Translations under genes and position numbers: made by a program
Shown here: piece by piece, positions 9,433 to 18,738 of the stretch
How the letters are laid out: every line of letters starts with the position of its first letter
How positions within the stretch are numbered: position 1 is the stretch's first letter
The notes under the pieces: model-generated
Databases searched by the model: none
What the model saw: only the letters and a program-made list of their open reading frames with translations
Told to the model about the DNA's origin: nothing
Assembly: GCF_000308495.1 (NCBI RefSeq)
Contig: NZ_BAFU01000033.1
Coordinates: 1-64,000 of the forward strand
Reading direction: 5' to 3'
Source: Nocardia brevicatena NBRC 12119
Lineage (GTDB): Bacteria > Actinomycetota > Actinomycetes > Mycobacteriales > Mycobacteriaceae
Length of the DNA stretch: 64,000 bases

Positions 9433-10011
9433 ATGGGACGCGTAACACTGTGGATGCAGATCTCCCTCGATGGTTTCGCCGAAGGGCCGGACGAACAGGT
9501 CCACTGGCCAGTGGTGGACGAAGAGCTGTGCGGGGCGCTGCTCGATGAACTGAAGCAGGCCGATCTGCTCCTGTACGGGCGCAGAACCTACGACATCATG
9601 TCGGCGTTCTGGCCGACCGCCGATATCGAACCGACCATATCCCCGTTCTACGTCGAGTTCGCCCGGTTCTGGAAGCAGGTGCCCAAATTCGTCTTCTCCC
9701 GCACGATGCGGACGGCCGACTGGAACACCACGGTGGTCGGAGACGATCTGGTGTCCCGGATCGCCGGGTTGAAGTGCGATTCCGGATACAACATGGTGAT
9801 GCTCGGTGGCGCCGAAACCGCGGCGACCTTCCTGGAGCACGGTCTGGTCGACGAGTACCGGCTGTTCGTGCACCCGATGTTGCTGGGTGGCGGGGTACCG
9901 CTGTTCCGATCTCCGGTTGATACCGCCGGGCTGCAGCTGGTGGACGTGACGACCTTCGACAGCGCCGTGGTACAGATGCACTACCAGCAAATTTCCCCTG
10001 CCTTGTGCTGA
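9433..10011 (+). CDS. Dihydrofolate-reductase-fold protein (RibD C-terminal family)
   Basis: 192 residues from ATG 9433. The opening MGRVTLWMQISLDGFAEGPD, the central LLLYGRRTYDIM and the segment YNMVMLGGAETAATFLEHGLVDEYRLFVHPMLLGGGVPLF are the three blocks of the RibD-C/DHFR-like family. That family includes NADPH-dependent reductases and many uncharacterised stress-associated proteins. The catalytic substrate is unknown; it is not a housekeeping DHFR (no canonical folate-site sequence). No clear ribosome-binding site precedes 9433. A TTG at 9418 in the same frame is a less likely start. It is a single gene, with the decayed LuxR-type fragment downstream. Confidence 0.78.
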   Translation: MGRVTLWMQISLDGFAEGPDEQVHWPVVDEELCGALLDELKQADLLLYGRRTYDIMSAFWPTADIEPTISPFYVEFARFWKQVPKFVFSRTMRTADWNTTVVGDDLVSRIAGLKCDSGYNMVMLGGAETAATFLEHGLVDEYRLFVHPMLLGGGVPLFRSPVDTAGLQLVDVTTFDSAVVQMHYQQISPALC

Positions 10012-10095
10012 TCCGTCCTCCCGGTTACGCCGATGATCCGCGCGGGGCCCGGAGTTTACCGCATGGTTGGTCGGTCGTCGGCTGCTCAGGGTGCA

Positions 10096-10359
10096 ATGTC
10101 GGTGGTATCCCTTCGCGAGGTGGCGCTGTTCGCGGTGGCCGGTTGGCCCGACAGCGCCATCGCGAAGCGCCGGCGTAGTTCCGTGCGCACGGTGGATGCG
10201 CAGGTGGTCGGGATCCGGCAGAAGCCGATGACCTCCTCGCGCCGCGATATCGTCCATCACCTGCCCGACGAGTTGACCGAACAGGTGCGTCGGGAACGCG
10301 AGGCCACCGCCCGGCGTCCTCGGACCGGACGGTCGCCTCGCGATACCCCTCGCCCGTAG
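10096..10359 (+). pseudogene. Remnant of a LuxR-type HTH domain
   Basis: About 87 codons (open from 10033) contain LREVALFAVAGWPDSAIAKR and SVRTVDAQVVGIRQK, followed by SSRRDIVHHL. This is the shape of the C-terminal LuxR/GerE HTH of large regulators (LREVALLAAAG...SVRTVDNHL...SSRREL). No receiver, ATPase or sensing domain precedes it; upstream sequence is unrelated. It is most simply the decayed tail of a regulator. A standalone HTH protein starting at ATG 10096 cannot be excluded. Confidence 0.45.
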
Positions 10360-10407
10360 CGCGTTCGGTAATCGTGCGGGCCGGATTGCACGATCTGTGC
10401 GCGGTTC

Positions 10408-10719
10408 TCAGTGGCAGGCGTGGAAGTACGGCTTGTAGGCGCAGATGTTGTGATTGCTGCCGTGGCTGCTGTAGTTGCCGTCGCGTTCGCCCGGAATGGT
10501 GTGCACCTGCCGGCCGCGATTGGTGGGGTTCGCGGGAATGTTGTGGGTGTCGCCGTAGGTGCCGGTACCCGGGTGCCGGTCACCCTGGGTGCTGTGGCCG
10601 GGATCCGCGGCCAGCGCGACCTGCGGTACGACAGCGGCCGATCCGATCATCAGCGCCCCGGCCAGGGCGGCGGTCGCGGCGATCTTGCGAACCAATCCGT
10701 GGCTGCGCGTGGTGCTCAT
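10408..10719 (-). CDS. Small secreted His-rich protein, unknown function
   Basis: 103 residues. The N-terminus (MSTTRSHGLVRKIAATAAL, then AGALMIGSAAVVPQVALA) is a clear Sec signal peptide with a likely AxA cleavage site near residue 38. The ~65-residue mature part is Gly/His/Asn/Pro-rich (GHSTQGDRHPGTGTYGDTH; NHNICAYKPYFHACH) and has two cysteines near the C-terminus that could form a disulfide. GGAG lies 6-9 nt before the ATG at 10719. I do not recognise the family. The two histidine-flanked cysteines raise the possibility of metal binding, which is inference only. It is transcribed away from the FKBP gene, sharing a 263-bp intergenic region. Confidence 0.65.
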   Translation of the reverse strand: MSTTRSHGLVRKIAATAALAGALMIGSAAVVPQVALAADPGHSTQGDRHPGTGTYGDTHNIPANPTNRGRQVHTIPGERDGNYSSHGSNHNICAYKPYFHACH

Positions 10720-10969
10720 GATGTCTCCGTTCGTTCAGGGCACTGGAAAACTTATTCATCGGGTCTTTGCTACGTGGCCCGATGCCCTATGTACCGCTAT
10801 ATAACGGCACGATACTCTTCGAAACATGCCTTGGCGAGAGATATTCCCTGTAGCGGGAAGGGTGGCTGGGGTTTCGGACGGTCGGATGTCTCGCCGTGCC
10901 CGGTCCCGAAGCGCCCGGGCGGTCTCGGTCGAAGGCGATGCGAGCGCGGTGCGCGCGGGCGAAGTGGTC

Positions 10970-10975
10970 TAGGGT
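10970..10975 (+). promoter_or_regulatory. -10 element of leaderless FKBP gene
   Basis: TAGGGT ends 7 nt before ATG 10983, and no Shine-Dalgarno lies in between. This is the spacing expected when transcription starts at the start codon. Confidence 0.45.
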
Positions 10976-10982
10976 GCGCCGC

Positions 10983-11558
10983 ATGCAGACATTCGGCAGG
11001 ACCATCGCCGCCGCCGCCGTGGCGGCCGCCGCTTTCGGCCTCACCGCCTGCGGTTCGAAGGACTCCGAGACCGCCGCGAGTGCCACTACCACCGTCGCGG
11101 CGTCGAGCGCGCCCGCGGGCCCCACCGCGACAGAGTCGAAAGGCCGCGAATGCGTGGCCGAGGACATCGGAGTCACCGGTGGCTTCGGGCAGGCACCGAC
11201 CATCACCATCCCCGACGACTGCGATCCGCCGAGCACGCTGATCACCAAGGACCTGGTGCCCGGTTCCGGGCCCGGTGCCACCGCCGGGAAGCAGCTGACC
11301 ATGAACTACTCACTGGTGACCTGGTCGGACAAACAGAAGCTGGACAGCTCCTTCGACCGGGGCGAACCCTTCCGGCTGACTCTCGGCGCGGGTATGGTCA
11401 TTCCGGGCTGGGAGCAGGGGCTCGAGGGCGTCCAACAAGGCGCGCGCCGGCTGCTGATCATCCCGCCCGATCTCGGCTACGGCGCCGGTGGCAACGGCGT
11501 GAAGCCGAACGAAACCCTGGTCTTCGTCACCGACGCCGTAGAAGTTCCCCAGGGCTGA
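10983..11558 (+). CDS. FKBP-type peptidyl-prolyl cis-trans isomerase, lipoprotein
   Basis: 191 residues. Residues 1-23 are a lipoprotein signal ending in the lipobox GLTAC (Cys 23), then a Ser/Thr/Ala linker to ~50. The C-terminal ~100 residues form an FKBP domain: GATAGKQLTMNYSLVTW, FDRGEPFRLTLGAGMVIPGWEQGLEGV and GARRLLIIPPDLGYG all match the canonical core. It would fold proline-containing segments of exported proteins at the outer face of the membrane. There is no Shine-Dalgarno but a -10 box sits 7 nt upstream, suggesting a leaderless message. It is followed at 260 bp by trigger factor, another folding protein with an FKBP domain; co-transcription is not indicated. Confidence 0.9.
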   Translation: MQTFGRTIAAAAVAAAAFGLTACGSKDSETAASATTTVAASSAPAGPTATESKGRECVAEDIGVTGGFGQAPTITIPDDCDPPSTLITKDLVPGSGPGATAGKQLTMNYSLVTWSDKQKLDSSFDRGEPFRLTLGAGMVIPGWEQGLEGVQQGARRLLIIPPDLGYGAGGNGVKPNETLVFVTDAVEVPQG

Positions 11559-11818
11559 TCCCGACAGGCAGGCGATCGGGGGACGCGGCCCGCGTATCCG
11601 CGAGGTGAGCATCGGCCGGTCGGTAGTCCATTTCGGGTGACCGGCCTACAGTCCGCGCCGCCCGGTCAACTAGGCTGGTCGGGATGCGTATCCCGGGGTG
11701 CGCGGGCGGTTCGTGGTCCGGACGCCCCGGCAGGTGCGTCGATGGCGCGCACCGGGTGCCGTCACCCGGCCATCAGTACCCACCCCGAGCACAACCGACA
11801 AGAACAAGGAGCACGTCC

Positions 11819-13213
11819 GTGAAGAGCACCGTCGAGCAGCTGAGCCCGACCCGGGTCCGGATCAATGTCGAGGTGCCCTTCGAGGAGTTGAAGCCGGACT
11901 TCGATCGTGCCTACAAGGCCCTGGCGAAGCAGGTGAACATTCCCGGCTTTCGCAAGGGCAAGGCGCCGGCCAAGCTGCTCGAGGCGCGTCTGGGCCGCGG
12001 CGCCATTCTGGAGCAGGTCGTCAACGACGCGCTGCCCGGCCGCTACAGCGAGGCCGTCACCACCGCCGATGTGAAGGTCATCGGCCAGCCGGAGATCGAG
12101 ATCACCAAGATCGAGGACGGCCAGGAACTCGCCTTCTCCGCCGAGGTCGACGTGCGACCGGAGATCGCCCTGCCCGACTACGGCGCCCTCTCGGTGACGG
12201 TCGACGCCGTCACTGTCACCGACGACGACATCGATGAGCAGTTGCAGTCGCTGCGTCAGCGCTTCGGCACCCTGACCGGCGTCGACCGGCCGGTACAGAA
12301 CGGGGATTTCATCTCCATCGATCTGTCGGCGACGGTCGACGGCGAGGAGGTGCCCGAGGCGTCCACCACCGGTCTGTCGCACGAGGTCGGTTCCGGGCAG
12401 CTCATCGAGGGGCTGGACGAGGCCGTTGTCGGGCTGTCGGCAGGCGAGTCCAAAGAGTTCACCTCGAAACTGGTCGCCGGTGAGCACGCGGGCAAGGAAG
12501 CGGTCGTCACCGTCACCGTCGGTTCGGTCAAGGAACGCGAACTGCCCGAGGCCGACGACGAGTTCGCCCAGCTGGCCAGCGAATTCGACACCCTCGAGGA
12601 GCTGAAGGCCGATCTGCGCACCAGGGTGGAGCGCGTCAAGAAGGTACAGCAGGCCGGCGAAATCCGGGACAAGGTGCTGGAGACACTGCTCGAGCAGGTC
12701 GAGGTGCCGCTGCCGGAAGCCGTGGTACAGGCCGAGATCGAGGCGGTACAGCACGACGCCGTGCACGGTTTCGACCACGACGAGGACGCGTTCGCCGCGG
12801 CACTCGAGGCCCAGGGCTCCAACCGCGAGGAGTTCGACAAGGACACCAAGGAGGCCGCCGAGAAATCGGTGCGGACCCAGCTGCTGCTGGATGCCGTCGC
12901 CGAGGCCGAGGGCACCACCGTCGGCCAGGAGGAACTGACCGAGCGCATCCTGTTCCAGGCCCAGCGCTACGGTATGCAGCCGGAGCAGTTCATCCAGCAG
13001 GTCCAGCAGGCGGGCCAGCTCGGCGCCGTCTTCGCCGACGTGCGCCGCGGCAAGGCGCTGGCGGGTGTGGTCGGCAAGGTGTCCGTCACCGACTCCGAGG
13101 GCAACACCGTCGACACCGCCGAAATGTTCGGCGCCCCCGCGGATTCCGCCGAGGAACAGGCCACCGACACCCAGGACACGGCCGACGAGAAGACCGACGC
13201 CGCCTCCGAATGA
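11819..13213 (+). CDS. tig: Trigger factor, ribosome-associated chaperone
   Basis: 464 residues. The N-terminal ribosome-binding domain carries the signature GFRKGKAP near residue 42. The FKBP-like isomerase domain lies at ~160-245 ([15 protein letters not shown] ... [20 protein letters not shown]), and the helical substrate-binding region continues to ~430, ending in an acidic tail. It binds nascent chains at the ribosomal exit tunnel. GTG 11819 is chosen because AAGGAG (11806-11811) lies 8 nt upstream and it gives the family N-terminus [13 protein letters not shown]. It precedes clpP1P2X, the usual actinobacterial order, but is separated by 840 bp with a strong hairpin and a repeat, so the two are probably separate transcripts. 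Confidence 0.96.
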   Translation: MKSTVEQLSPTRVRINVEVPFEELKPDFDRAYKALAKQVNIPGFRKGKAPAKLLEARLGRGAILEQVVNDALPGRYSEAVTTADVKVIGQPEIEITKIEDGQELAFSAEVDVRPEIALPDYGALSVTVDAVTVTDDDIDEQLQSLRQRFGTLTGVDRPVQNGDFISIDLSATVDGEEVPEASTTGLSHEVGSGQLIEGLDEAVVGLSAGESKEFTSKLVAGEHAGKEAVVTVTVGSVKERELPEADDEFAQLASEFDTLEELKADLRTRVERVKKVQQAGEIRDKVLETLLEQVEVPLPEAVVQAEIEAVQHDAVHGFDHDEDAFAAALEAQGSNREEFDKDTKEAAEKSVRTQLLLDAVAEAEGTTVGQEELTERILFQAQRYGMQPEQFIQQVQQAGQLGAVFADVRRGKALAGVVGKVSVTDSEGNTVDTAEMFGAPADSAEEQATDTQDTADEKTDAASE

Positions 13214-13242
13214 ACCCGGCACCGGGGCAGGCAATACCCACC

Positions 13243-13283
13243 GCCACGGTTACCGGCCGATCTCGACGGCCGGTAACCGTGGC
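13243..13283 (+). terminator. Strong hairpin terminator after tig
   Basis: A perfect 17-bp stem (13243-13259 with 13267-13283; core CCACGGTTACCGGCCG) has a 7-nt loop and starts 30 nt after the stop codon. No U-tract follows. Confidence 0.7.
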
Positions 13284-13621
13284 GTGTTCCGGCCGATCGG
13301 AGCGATATCGCGTAGCCGTGTCGTGTAGGACGGAAAGGTCCGGGTCTCGGTGCCCTCACCCCGCCCCGCCGAGTGGTGGCACCGGAAAACAAGGCACGTC
13401 CCTATGGCAGGCCGTGTGCCGCCGCGTTCCACGCCGCCCAGGGACTGTGCATCCACACACGGCACCTTCGACGACCACTGCCTACATCGGCGGTCGGTCC
13501 ACTGTGGGTCTGGACCGACCACCGCGGTGTTACGCCGGCAGCGCCGCGCCGGGAAAGCCCGCTCCGACAGATCACGGCCAACACCTCCGCGGATTCCTCA
13601 CCCAGGTGGTCGGGGCCCGCC

Positions 13622-13951
13622 CCGGGTCCGGGCCGACCGGAGTGAATTCGCGCCGGCGGATTCGCGCAGGGAGGGAAGACCCGGGGTCACGAGGGCCCCG
13701 ACAGCGCCGCTGCCAGGCGGCGCAATCGAACACAGCCCGCACCGAGTCTGGACCGAATGGAGCGAATTCGCGCCGGCGGATTCGCGGAGAGAGGGAAGAC
13801 CCGGGGCCACCAGGGCCCCGAAGGGTTGCGGCCCGTCTCGCGTTTCAGCACCCGAAGCGCATGTGCCGAAGGCGCGAGTCTCGGGCGCTGAAACACGAGA
13901 CCCGGCAGGGCCGCAACCCCGCGCCGCCGAAGGCGGCGCAATTGAACACAG
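13622..13951 (-). repeat. Dispersed repeat, copy B (two module 1 units plus inverted module 2)
   Basis: Module 1 occurs twice with an exact 120-nt period (the GAATTCGCGCCGGCGGATTC core begins at 13643 and again at 13763), each followed by GGAAGACCCGGGG. Module 2 follows in the orientation opposite to copies A and C, with a GTCTCGCGTTTCAG/CTGAAACACGAGAC imperfect hairpin. The unit ends in GGCGGCGCAATTGAACACAGC; the same end sequence closes the first module 1. The remainder of the tig-clpP1 gap (13284-13621) shows no gene. Confidence 0.8.
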
Positions 13952-13956
13952 CATTG

Positions 13957-13970
13957 CGCTGTGAGCGAAT
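13957..13970 (-). promoter_or_regulatory. ClgR-like operator upstream of clpP1
   Basis: On the minus strand the site reads ATTCGC-N5-GCG (core CGCTCACAGCG), a one-mismatch fit to the GTTCGC-N5-GCG motif reported for the actinobacterial Clp regulator ClgR. It lies 84 nt before the clpP1 start codon, directly beside repeat copy B. Regulation is inferred from the motif and from the known target. Confidence 0.55.
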
Positions 13971-14053
13971 CATGGCGGTACCGGGAGTTCGATGCCGCCC
14001 TCCTTCGTTAATGTTTGTGACAGCAACGAGCAGGCGACAGAAGGCAGGTATCC

Positions 14054-14665
14054 GTGACAATCAATCAGGCAGGGGTTATGACATCCGCTACCGCTGGTCT
14101 CAACCTCAGTGATTCGGTGTACGAGCGCCTGCTGCGTGAGCGCATCATCTTCCTGGGCACCCAGGTGGACGATGACATCGCGAACAAGCTGTGCGCGCAG
14201 ATTCTGCTGCTCTCGGCGGAAGACCCCACCCGGGACATCTCCCTCTACATCAACTCCCCGGGCGGTTCGGTGAACGCCGGTATGGCGATCTACGACACCA
14301 TGCAGCTGTCCGAATGCGATATCGCCACCTACGGCATGGGGCTGGCCGCGTCCATGGGACAGTTCCTGCTCACCGCGGGCACCAAGGGCAAGCGCTACGC
14401 GCTGCCGCATACGCGGATCATGATGCACCAGCCCTCGGCGGGTATCGGCGGTTCGGCCGCCGATATCGCGATCATGGCCGAGCAGTTCGCGTACACCAAG
14501 CGCGAGCTCAACGAGTTGCAGGCGATGCACACCGGTAAATCCGTGGAGCAGATCACCGCCGACGCCGACCGTGACCGCTGGTTCACCCCCGCCCAGGCCC
14601 TGGAATACGGCTTCATCGACCGTGTGATCACCCACGCGCGCCAGGCCGGCGGCACCGGTAACTAG
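14054..14665 (+). CDS. clpP1: ATP-dependent Clp protease proteolytic subunit 1
   Basis: 203 residues. The serine protease triad is visible as Ser100 (GLAASMGQ), His125 (MMHQPSAG) and an Asp near 174 (ADRDRW). The family blocks RIIFLGTQV and [23 protein letters not shown] are present. In actinobacteria ClpP1 and ClpP2 form a mixed double-ring peptidase fed by ClpX or ClpC1. GTG 14054 has AAGGCAGG 5-12 nt upstream; an internal ATG ([10 protein letters not shown], residue 9) is an alternative closer to the mature processed N-terminus. It is first in an operon with clpP2, 116 nt apart, with a ClgR-like operator upstream. Confidence 0.96.
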   Translation: MTINQAGVMTSATAGLNLSDSVYERLLRERIIFLGTQVDDDIANKLCAQILLLSAEDPTRDISLYINSPGGSVNAGMAIYDTMQLSECDIATYGMGLAASMGQFLLTAGTKGKRYALPHTRIMMHQPSAGIGGSAADIAIMAEQFAYTKRELNELQAMHTGKSVEQITADADRDRWFTPAQALEYGFIDRVITHARQAGGTGN

Positions 14666-14781
14666 TGCCTGTCCCGCGTCGGCGGAGCCCACTCGCGCTC
14701 GACGCACCCCGTCCCGCGGACGGCCGGCGTCGGGCCGCGACGCCCGGGGAGAATCTCAACAACACAGACTTGGAGACGAGT

Positions 14782-15456
14782 ATGGCCAACCTGATCGACC
14801 CCCGCGCCGGCCTCGGCGGTATCGCGCCGACGAGCCCGCAGTCGCGGTACATCCTGCCGTCGTTCATCGAGCACTCGAGTTTCGGCGTCAAGGAATCCAA
14901 CCCGTACAACAAGCTGTTCGAGGAACGCATCATCTTCCTCGGCGTACAGGTCGACGACGCCTCGGCCAACGATGTCATGGCCCAGTTGCTGGTACTGGAG
15001 TCGCTGGACCCCGACCGCGACATCACCATGTACATCAACTCGCCGGGCGGCTCGTTCACCTCGCTGATGGCCATCTACGACACCATGCAGTACGTGCGCG
15101 CCGACGTGGCGACGGTCTGCCTGGGCCAGGCGGCCTCCGCCGCCGCCGTACTGCTGGCCGCGGGTACCCCCGGTAAACGCGCCTGCCTGCCCAACGCGCG
15201 GGTGCTGATCCACCAGCCGTCGGTGGAGGGCGGTATCCAAGGCCAGGTGTCGGACCTGGAGATCCAGGCTGCCGAGATCGAGCGCATGCGCCGGCTGATG
15301 GAGACCACGCTCGCGCGGCACACCGGGAAGGACCCCGATACCATCCGCAAGGACACCGATCGGGACAAGATCCTCACCGCCGAGGAAGCGGTCGAATACG
15401 GCCTCATCGACCAGGTGTTCGACTACCGCAAGCTCAGCGCGCAGCGGAACAAGTGA
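14782..15456 (+). CDS. clpP2: ATP-dependent Clp protease proteolytic subunit 2
   Basis: 224 residues. The triad is Ser119 ([11 protein letters not shown]), His144 (LIHQPS) and Asp ~195 (TDRDKIL). The N-terminal ~45-residue extension before [12 protein letters not shown] is the processed propeptide region typical of ClpP2. The ATG at 14782 is preceded by GGAG (14772-14775). The frame is open back to the clpP1 stop, but those 39 codons are Arg/Pro-rich and lack family similarity, so they were excluded. It works with ClpP1 as the peptidase core of the Clp machine. Confidence 0.96.
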   Translation: MANLIDPRAGLGGIAPTSPQSRYILPSFIEHSSFGVKESNPYNKLFEERIIFLGVQVDDASANDVMAQLLVLESLDPDRDITMYINSPGGSFTSLMAIYDTMQYVRADVATVCLGQAASAAAVLLAAGTPGKRACLPNARVLIHQPSVEGGIQGQVSDLEIQAAEIERMRRLMETTLARHTGKDPDTIRKDTDRDKILTAEEAVEYGLIDQVFDYRKLSAQRNK

Positions 15457-15860
15457 GGCCTCGCGTGGCCGAGACCCTCGCATGGCGGTGGTCGCGCGAA
15501 CGGCCCGGTGTTCGGTAAAACGACCGTACACCAGACGGATCCGGTCGCGTCCCGATGACGGGGCACGGCCGGATCGTCGAATATTCGGCGTTGTTCGGGA
15601 TTCGGATAACGACATGGACACCGACTGCGCCCCTGTCGCGAAACCGGGAAGCTCTCCGCATATCGTGAGACCCGGCACACCAGCGACAACAAACCTGCTC
15701 GAGTTGTCGACCTCCGTCGCGCACACCGGGTACGGTCGAACCAGGGACCTTGGCTCCCGGTTGACAGCACCGCGGCGTAGCCGGATTCACAGTTCGGGCG
15801 GCGGCCGGCCGGCAGCTGGATGGATGGTTGCACGCGAACAAGGAAGTAGGGACCCACGAG
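15457..15860 (+). other. clpP2-clpX intergenic region with possible clpX promoter
   Basis: No gene is seen. A consensus -35 hexamer TTGACA lies at 15761-15766, about 95 nt before clpX, but the best-spaced -10 (GATTCA, 15784-15789) is weak. An independent clpX promoter is therefore possible but not convincing. Confidence 0.35.
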
Positions 15861-17141
15861 ATGGCGCGCATCGGAGATGGCGGCGATCTGCTGAAGTGCT
15901 CTTTCTGTGGAAAGAGTCAGAAGCAGGTCAAGAAGCTCATTGCGGGACCGGGGGTGTACATCTGCGACGAGTGCATCGATCTGTGCAACGAGATCATCGA
16001 GGAGGAGCTGGCGGAGTCCAGCGAGGTCAAACTCGATGAGCTGCCCAAACCCGCGGAGATCCGGGACTTCCTGGAGAACTATGTGATCGGGCAGGACACG
16101 GCCAAGCGCACGCTCGCCGTGGCGGTGTACAACCACTACAAGCGTATCCAGGCGGGTGACAAGGGCCGCGACGGCCGCGGGGAGACCGTCGAGCTGGCCA
16201 AGTCCAATATCCTGATGCTCGGCCCCACCGGCTGCGGTAAGACCTACCTGGCGCAGACGCTGGCCAAGATGCTCAACGTCCCGTTCGCGATCGCCGACGC
16301 CACGGCCCTCACCGAAGCCGGCTACGTCGGCGAGGACGTGGAAAACATCCTACTCAAACTCATCCAGGCCGCCGACTACGACGTAAAGCGTGCCGAAACC
16401 GGCATCATCTACATCGACGAGGTCGACAAGATCGCCCGCAAGAGCGAGAACCCGTCGATCACCCGCGATGTCTCCGGTGAGGGCGTGCAGCAGGCGCTGC
16501 TGAAGATCCTGGAGGGTACCCAGGCCAGCGTGCCCCCGCAGGGCGGACGCAAGCACCCGCACCAGGAGTTCATCCAGATCGACACCACCAACGTGCTGTT
16601 TATCGTGGCAGGCGCATTCGCCGGTCTGGAGAAGATCATCTCCGACCGCACCGGCCACCGCGGGATCGGTTTCGGTGCCGAGGTGCGGTCGAAGGCCGAA
16701 ATCGATACCACCGACCACTTCGCCGATGTGATGCCTGAGGACCTGATCAAATATGGCCTCATCCCCGAATTCATCGGTCGGCTTCCGGTGGTGGCATCGG
16801 TGACCAATCTGGACAAGGAATCACTCGTCCGAATCCTCTCCGAACCGAAGAACGCGCTGGTCAAACAGTACATTCGGCTGTTCGAGATGGACGGGGTGGA
16901 TCTCGAGTTCACTCGGGACGCCCTCGAAGCGGTGGCCGATCAGGCGATTCTGCGGGGTACCGGCGCGCGTGGGCTGCGCGCCATCATGGAGGAAGTGCTC
17001 CAGCAGGTGATGTTCGATATCCCGAGTCGTGACGATGTCGCCAAAGTGGTCGTGGACGCCGACACCGTCAACGACAATGTGCTGCCCACCATCGTGCCGC
17101 GCAAGCGGGAGCGCCCGGAGCGCCGCGAGAAGTCGGCCTGA
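15861..17141 (+). CDS. clpX: ATP-dependent Clp protease ATP-binding subunit ClpX
   Basis: 426 residues. The N-terminal zinc-binding domain has C13, C16, C35 and C38 (LKCSFCGKS ... YICDECID). The AAA+ module follows with Walker [12 protein letters not shown] (~122), Walker [12 protein letters not shown], a sensor block with GRLPVV, and the C-terminal small domain. It unfolds tagged proteins and feeds ClpP1P2. ATG 15861 starts [18 protein letters not shown], the normal family N-terminus. It lies 404 bp after clpP2. A hairpin repeat (copy C) begins right after the stop and may act as terminator. Confidence 0.97.
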   Translation: MARIGDGGDLLKCSFCGKSQKQVKKLIAGPGVYICDECIDLCNEIIEEELAESSEVKLDELPKPAEIRDFLENYVIGQDTAKRTLAVAVYNHYKRIQAGDKGRDGRGETVELAKSNILMLGPTGCGKTYLAQTLAKMLNVPFAIADATALTEAGYVGEDVENILLKLIQAADYDVKRAETGIIYIDEVDKIARKSENPSITRDVSGEGVQQALLKILEGTQASVPPQGGRKHPHQEFIQIDTTNVLFIVAGAFAGLEKIISDRTGHRGIGFGAEVRSKAEIDTTDHFADVMPEDLIKYGLIPEFIGRLPVVASVTNLDKESLVRILSEPKNALVKQYIRLFEMDGVDLEFTRDALEAVADQAILRGTGARGLRAIMEEVLQQVMFDIPSRDDVAKVVVDADTVNDNVLPTIVPRKRERPERREKSA

Positions 17142-17142
17142 G

Positions 17143-17340
17143 CTGTGTCCGATTGCGCCGGCTCCGCCGGCGCGGGGTTGCGGCCCTGGCGGGTCTCGCG
17201 TTTCAGCGCCCGAGACTCGTGCCTTCGGCACGTGCGCTTCGGGCGCTGAAACGCGAGACGGGCCGCAACCCTTTGGGGTTTCGTGAGGCCGGGTCTTGCC
17301 TTCCCGCGCGAATTCGCTTCGGTCGGTTCAGGCCTGGAGG
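17143..17340 (+). repeat. Dispersed hairpin repeat, copy C (module 2 plus inverted module 1 fragment)
   Basis: The inner perfect 20-bp stem is at 17193-17212 and 17240-17259, with outer 12-bp arms at 17175-17186 and 17260-17271, identical to copy A. GCTGTGTCCGATTGCGCC at the left end is the reverse complement of the GGCGCAATCGAACACAGC end seen in copies B and D. The 3' part (~17287-17330, GGGTCTTGCCTTCCCG then CGCGAATTCGCTTCGG) is module 1 inverted. The rest of the gap to 17530 holds no gene. Confidence 0.8.
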
Positions 17341-17530
17341 CGGGCGTCGACCACCTGTGGTGAGGCGTACGCGTACGAGTGGGTGTCGGGCCGGGAAGGG
17401 TAGGTAGCGGAGGGGTTGCTCGGAGTGGGCATCGGCTTTTGCAATCGTTCCGATGCCTGACAGGGGCCTGTTCGTGGGGCTTCGACTGTATCGTCTGTTA
17501 TCGCCCAGCTATCGGGGACGAGGAGCGGGT

Positions 17531-18016
17531 ATGGCGACACGGTGGTCGAGCGGGACGGTTCATCGCCTGTGGGGGCGTGGGCTTCGTACGCATCCGACGG
17601 GGCGTGTCCCGGTCGGATGCCGGGGGCCGATGGGGGTATTCACGGTGGCGGTCGTGGCGTTGGTTGTCGCCATGGTGTTCGGGGCGCCGAGTGCGAATGC
17701 GGTGGTGACCCGGGTCGGCGTTATGCCGGATACGAACTTCGGCTTCGATACCAACTACGGCACCGGATGCGCCTATACGGTCGAGGCGCTGCTCACCGAG
17801 GCGGTGACCCCGGTGACCTTCTACGACAACGGGGTCCCATTCGCGACGGTCCCGCCCGCGGGCGGTGGGGTCGCACTGGTGGCCTGGGTGCCCGGCTATA
17901 CCGGCCCGCATACCCTGCAGGCGGTGCAGCCGGGCGGGGGCGGTGACCCCTCTGTGCGGGTGCTGGTCGGTGCAGGGGTGCCCGTGGGGTATTCGTGCCT
18001 GGTCAGGATTCGCTGA
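17531..18016 (+). CDS. Secreted protein of unknown function
   Basis: 161 residues. After a ~33-residue polar, arginine-rich lead there is a hydrophobic segment (VFTVAVVALVVAMVFGAPSANA) with an ANA cleavage site near residue 57. The mature ~100 residues look like a small beta-sandwich (VGVMPDTNFGFDTNYGTGCAYTVEALL ... PVTFYDNGVPFATVPPAG ... VPGYTGPHTLQAVQ). This is reminiscent of Ig-like 'Big' domains in actinobacterial surface proteins, but the family is not recognised. Two cysteines (in TGCAY and YSCLV) could pair. AGGAG at 17521-17525 supports ATG 17531; an internal ATG at 17630 would give a shorter signal peptide. The last 14 nt overlap the 3' end of the convergent gene. Confidence 0.65.
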   Translation: MATRWSSGTVHRLWGRGLRTHPTGRVPVGCRGPMGVFTVAVVALVVAMVFGAPSANAVVTRVGVMPDTNFGFDTNYGTGCAYTVEALLTEAVTPVTFYDNGVPFATVPPAGGGVALVAWVPGYTGPHTLQAVQPGGGGDPSVRVLVGAGVPVGYSCLVRIR

Positions 18017-18596
18017 GCGGTTCCGATCGGGCCCACGGCACTCGGCAGGAGTCGGTGCCGAACCCCTGTGCCGTGATCCCGAGCGCGTGGTTGTACCGGG
18101 CCCGGGAGTTCTCCAGGGCTATGTGATAGGTCAGCTCGACCAACCCGGCCCGGCCGAAGCGCCGCTCCAGGTCGGCGATCTGCTCGTCGGTGACCGTGGT
18201 GGGGGTGGCGGTCATGGCGTCGGCGTAGGCGATGGCGGCACGTTCGTCGTCGCTGTAGTGCGGTGAGGTCGCGTACTCGGCGATATGTTCCAGTCGCTCG
18301 AGATCGAGACCTTCGAGGCGCTGCAGCATGGTGCCGAAGTCGACGCACCAGGAACAGCCGATGGTCCACGCGGTCCGGTATACCGCGATCTCCCGGACAT
18401 TCGCGGGCAGGCGGGTGGACACCTTCTCGACCATCAGTTCGTGCACGCCGTTGGCGACGGTGAGCCCGGTGTGGTGCGCGGATACCGCGATCGGTTCGGG
18501 CACCTCGCCGAGCTTGCGGCGGGCGAACCGGTACATCAGGCGGGTCAGCGGTCCGGCCTGGTCGGGGGCGAGGGCGGGAATCCGGGCGGTGCTCAT
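18003..18596 (-). CDS. Carboxymuconolactone decarboxylase / AhpD-like protein
   Basis: 197 residues. The AhpD-fold motif is visible: an E-x11-C-x2-C-type arrangement with EIAVYRTAWTIGCSWCVDFG, giving C81 and C84, plus a downstream helix with YADAMTATPTTVTDEQ and LVELTYHIALENSRARYNHALG. Members are peroxidase-like or decarboxylase enzymes acting through the CxxC pair; the substrate here is unknown. AAGGAGG (the ideal Shine-Dalgarno) precedes ATG 18596 by 8 nt. It may share a transcript with the SnoaL-like gene 142 bp upstream. It overlaps the convergent secreted-protein gene by 14 nt. Confidence 0.85.
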   Translation of the reverse strand: MSTARIPALAPDQAGPLTRLMYRFARRKLGEVPEPIAVSAHHTGLTVANGVHELMVEKVSTRLPANVREIAVYRTAWTIGCSWCVDFGTMLQRLEGLDLERLEHIAEYATSPHYSDDERAAIAYADAMTATPTTVTDEQIADLERRFGRAGLVELTYHIALENSRARYNHALGITAQGFGTDSCRVPWARSEPLSES

Positions 18597-18738
18597 GGTG
18601 AGCCTCCTTCGTGCGAGCTACTGGTTCTACTGCTCGGACGAGATACCGGTCCGCGACGTGACGGGGTGCGGGGTGTGCCGCCGGTCACGTGCGGTGGTTG
18701 CCGGTGTGGCGCCGGATCGACGGAACGGATCGAGCGGA

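Noticed and set aside
13284-13990. Several overlapping frames in the tig-clpP1 gap
   Set aside because: They run through the dispersed repeat and read the same repeat in different frames; no domain and no ribosome-binding site.
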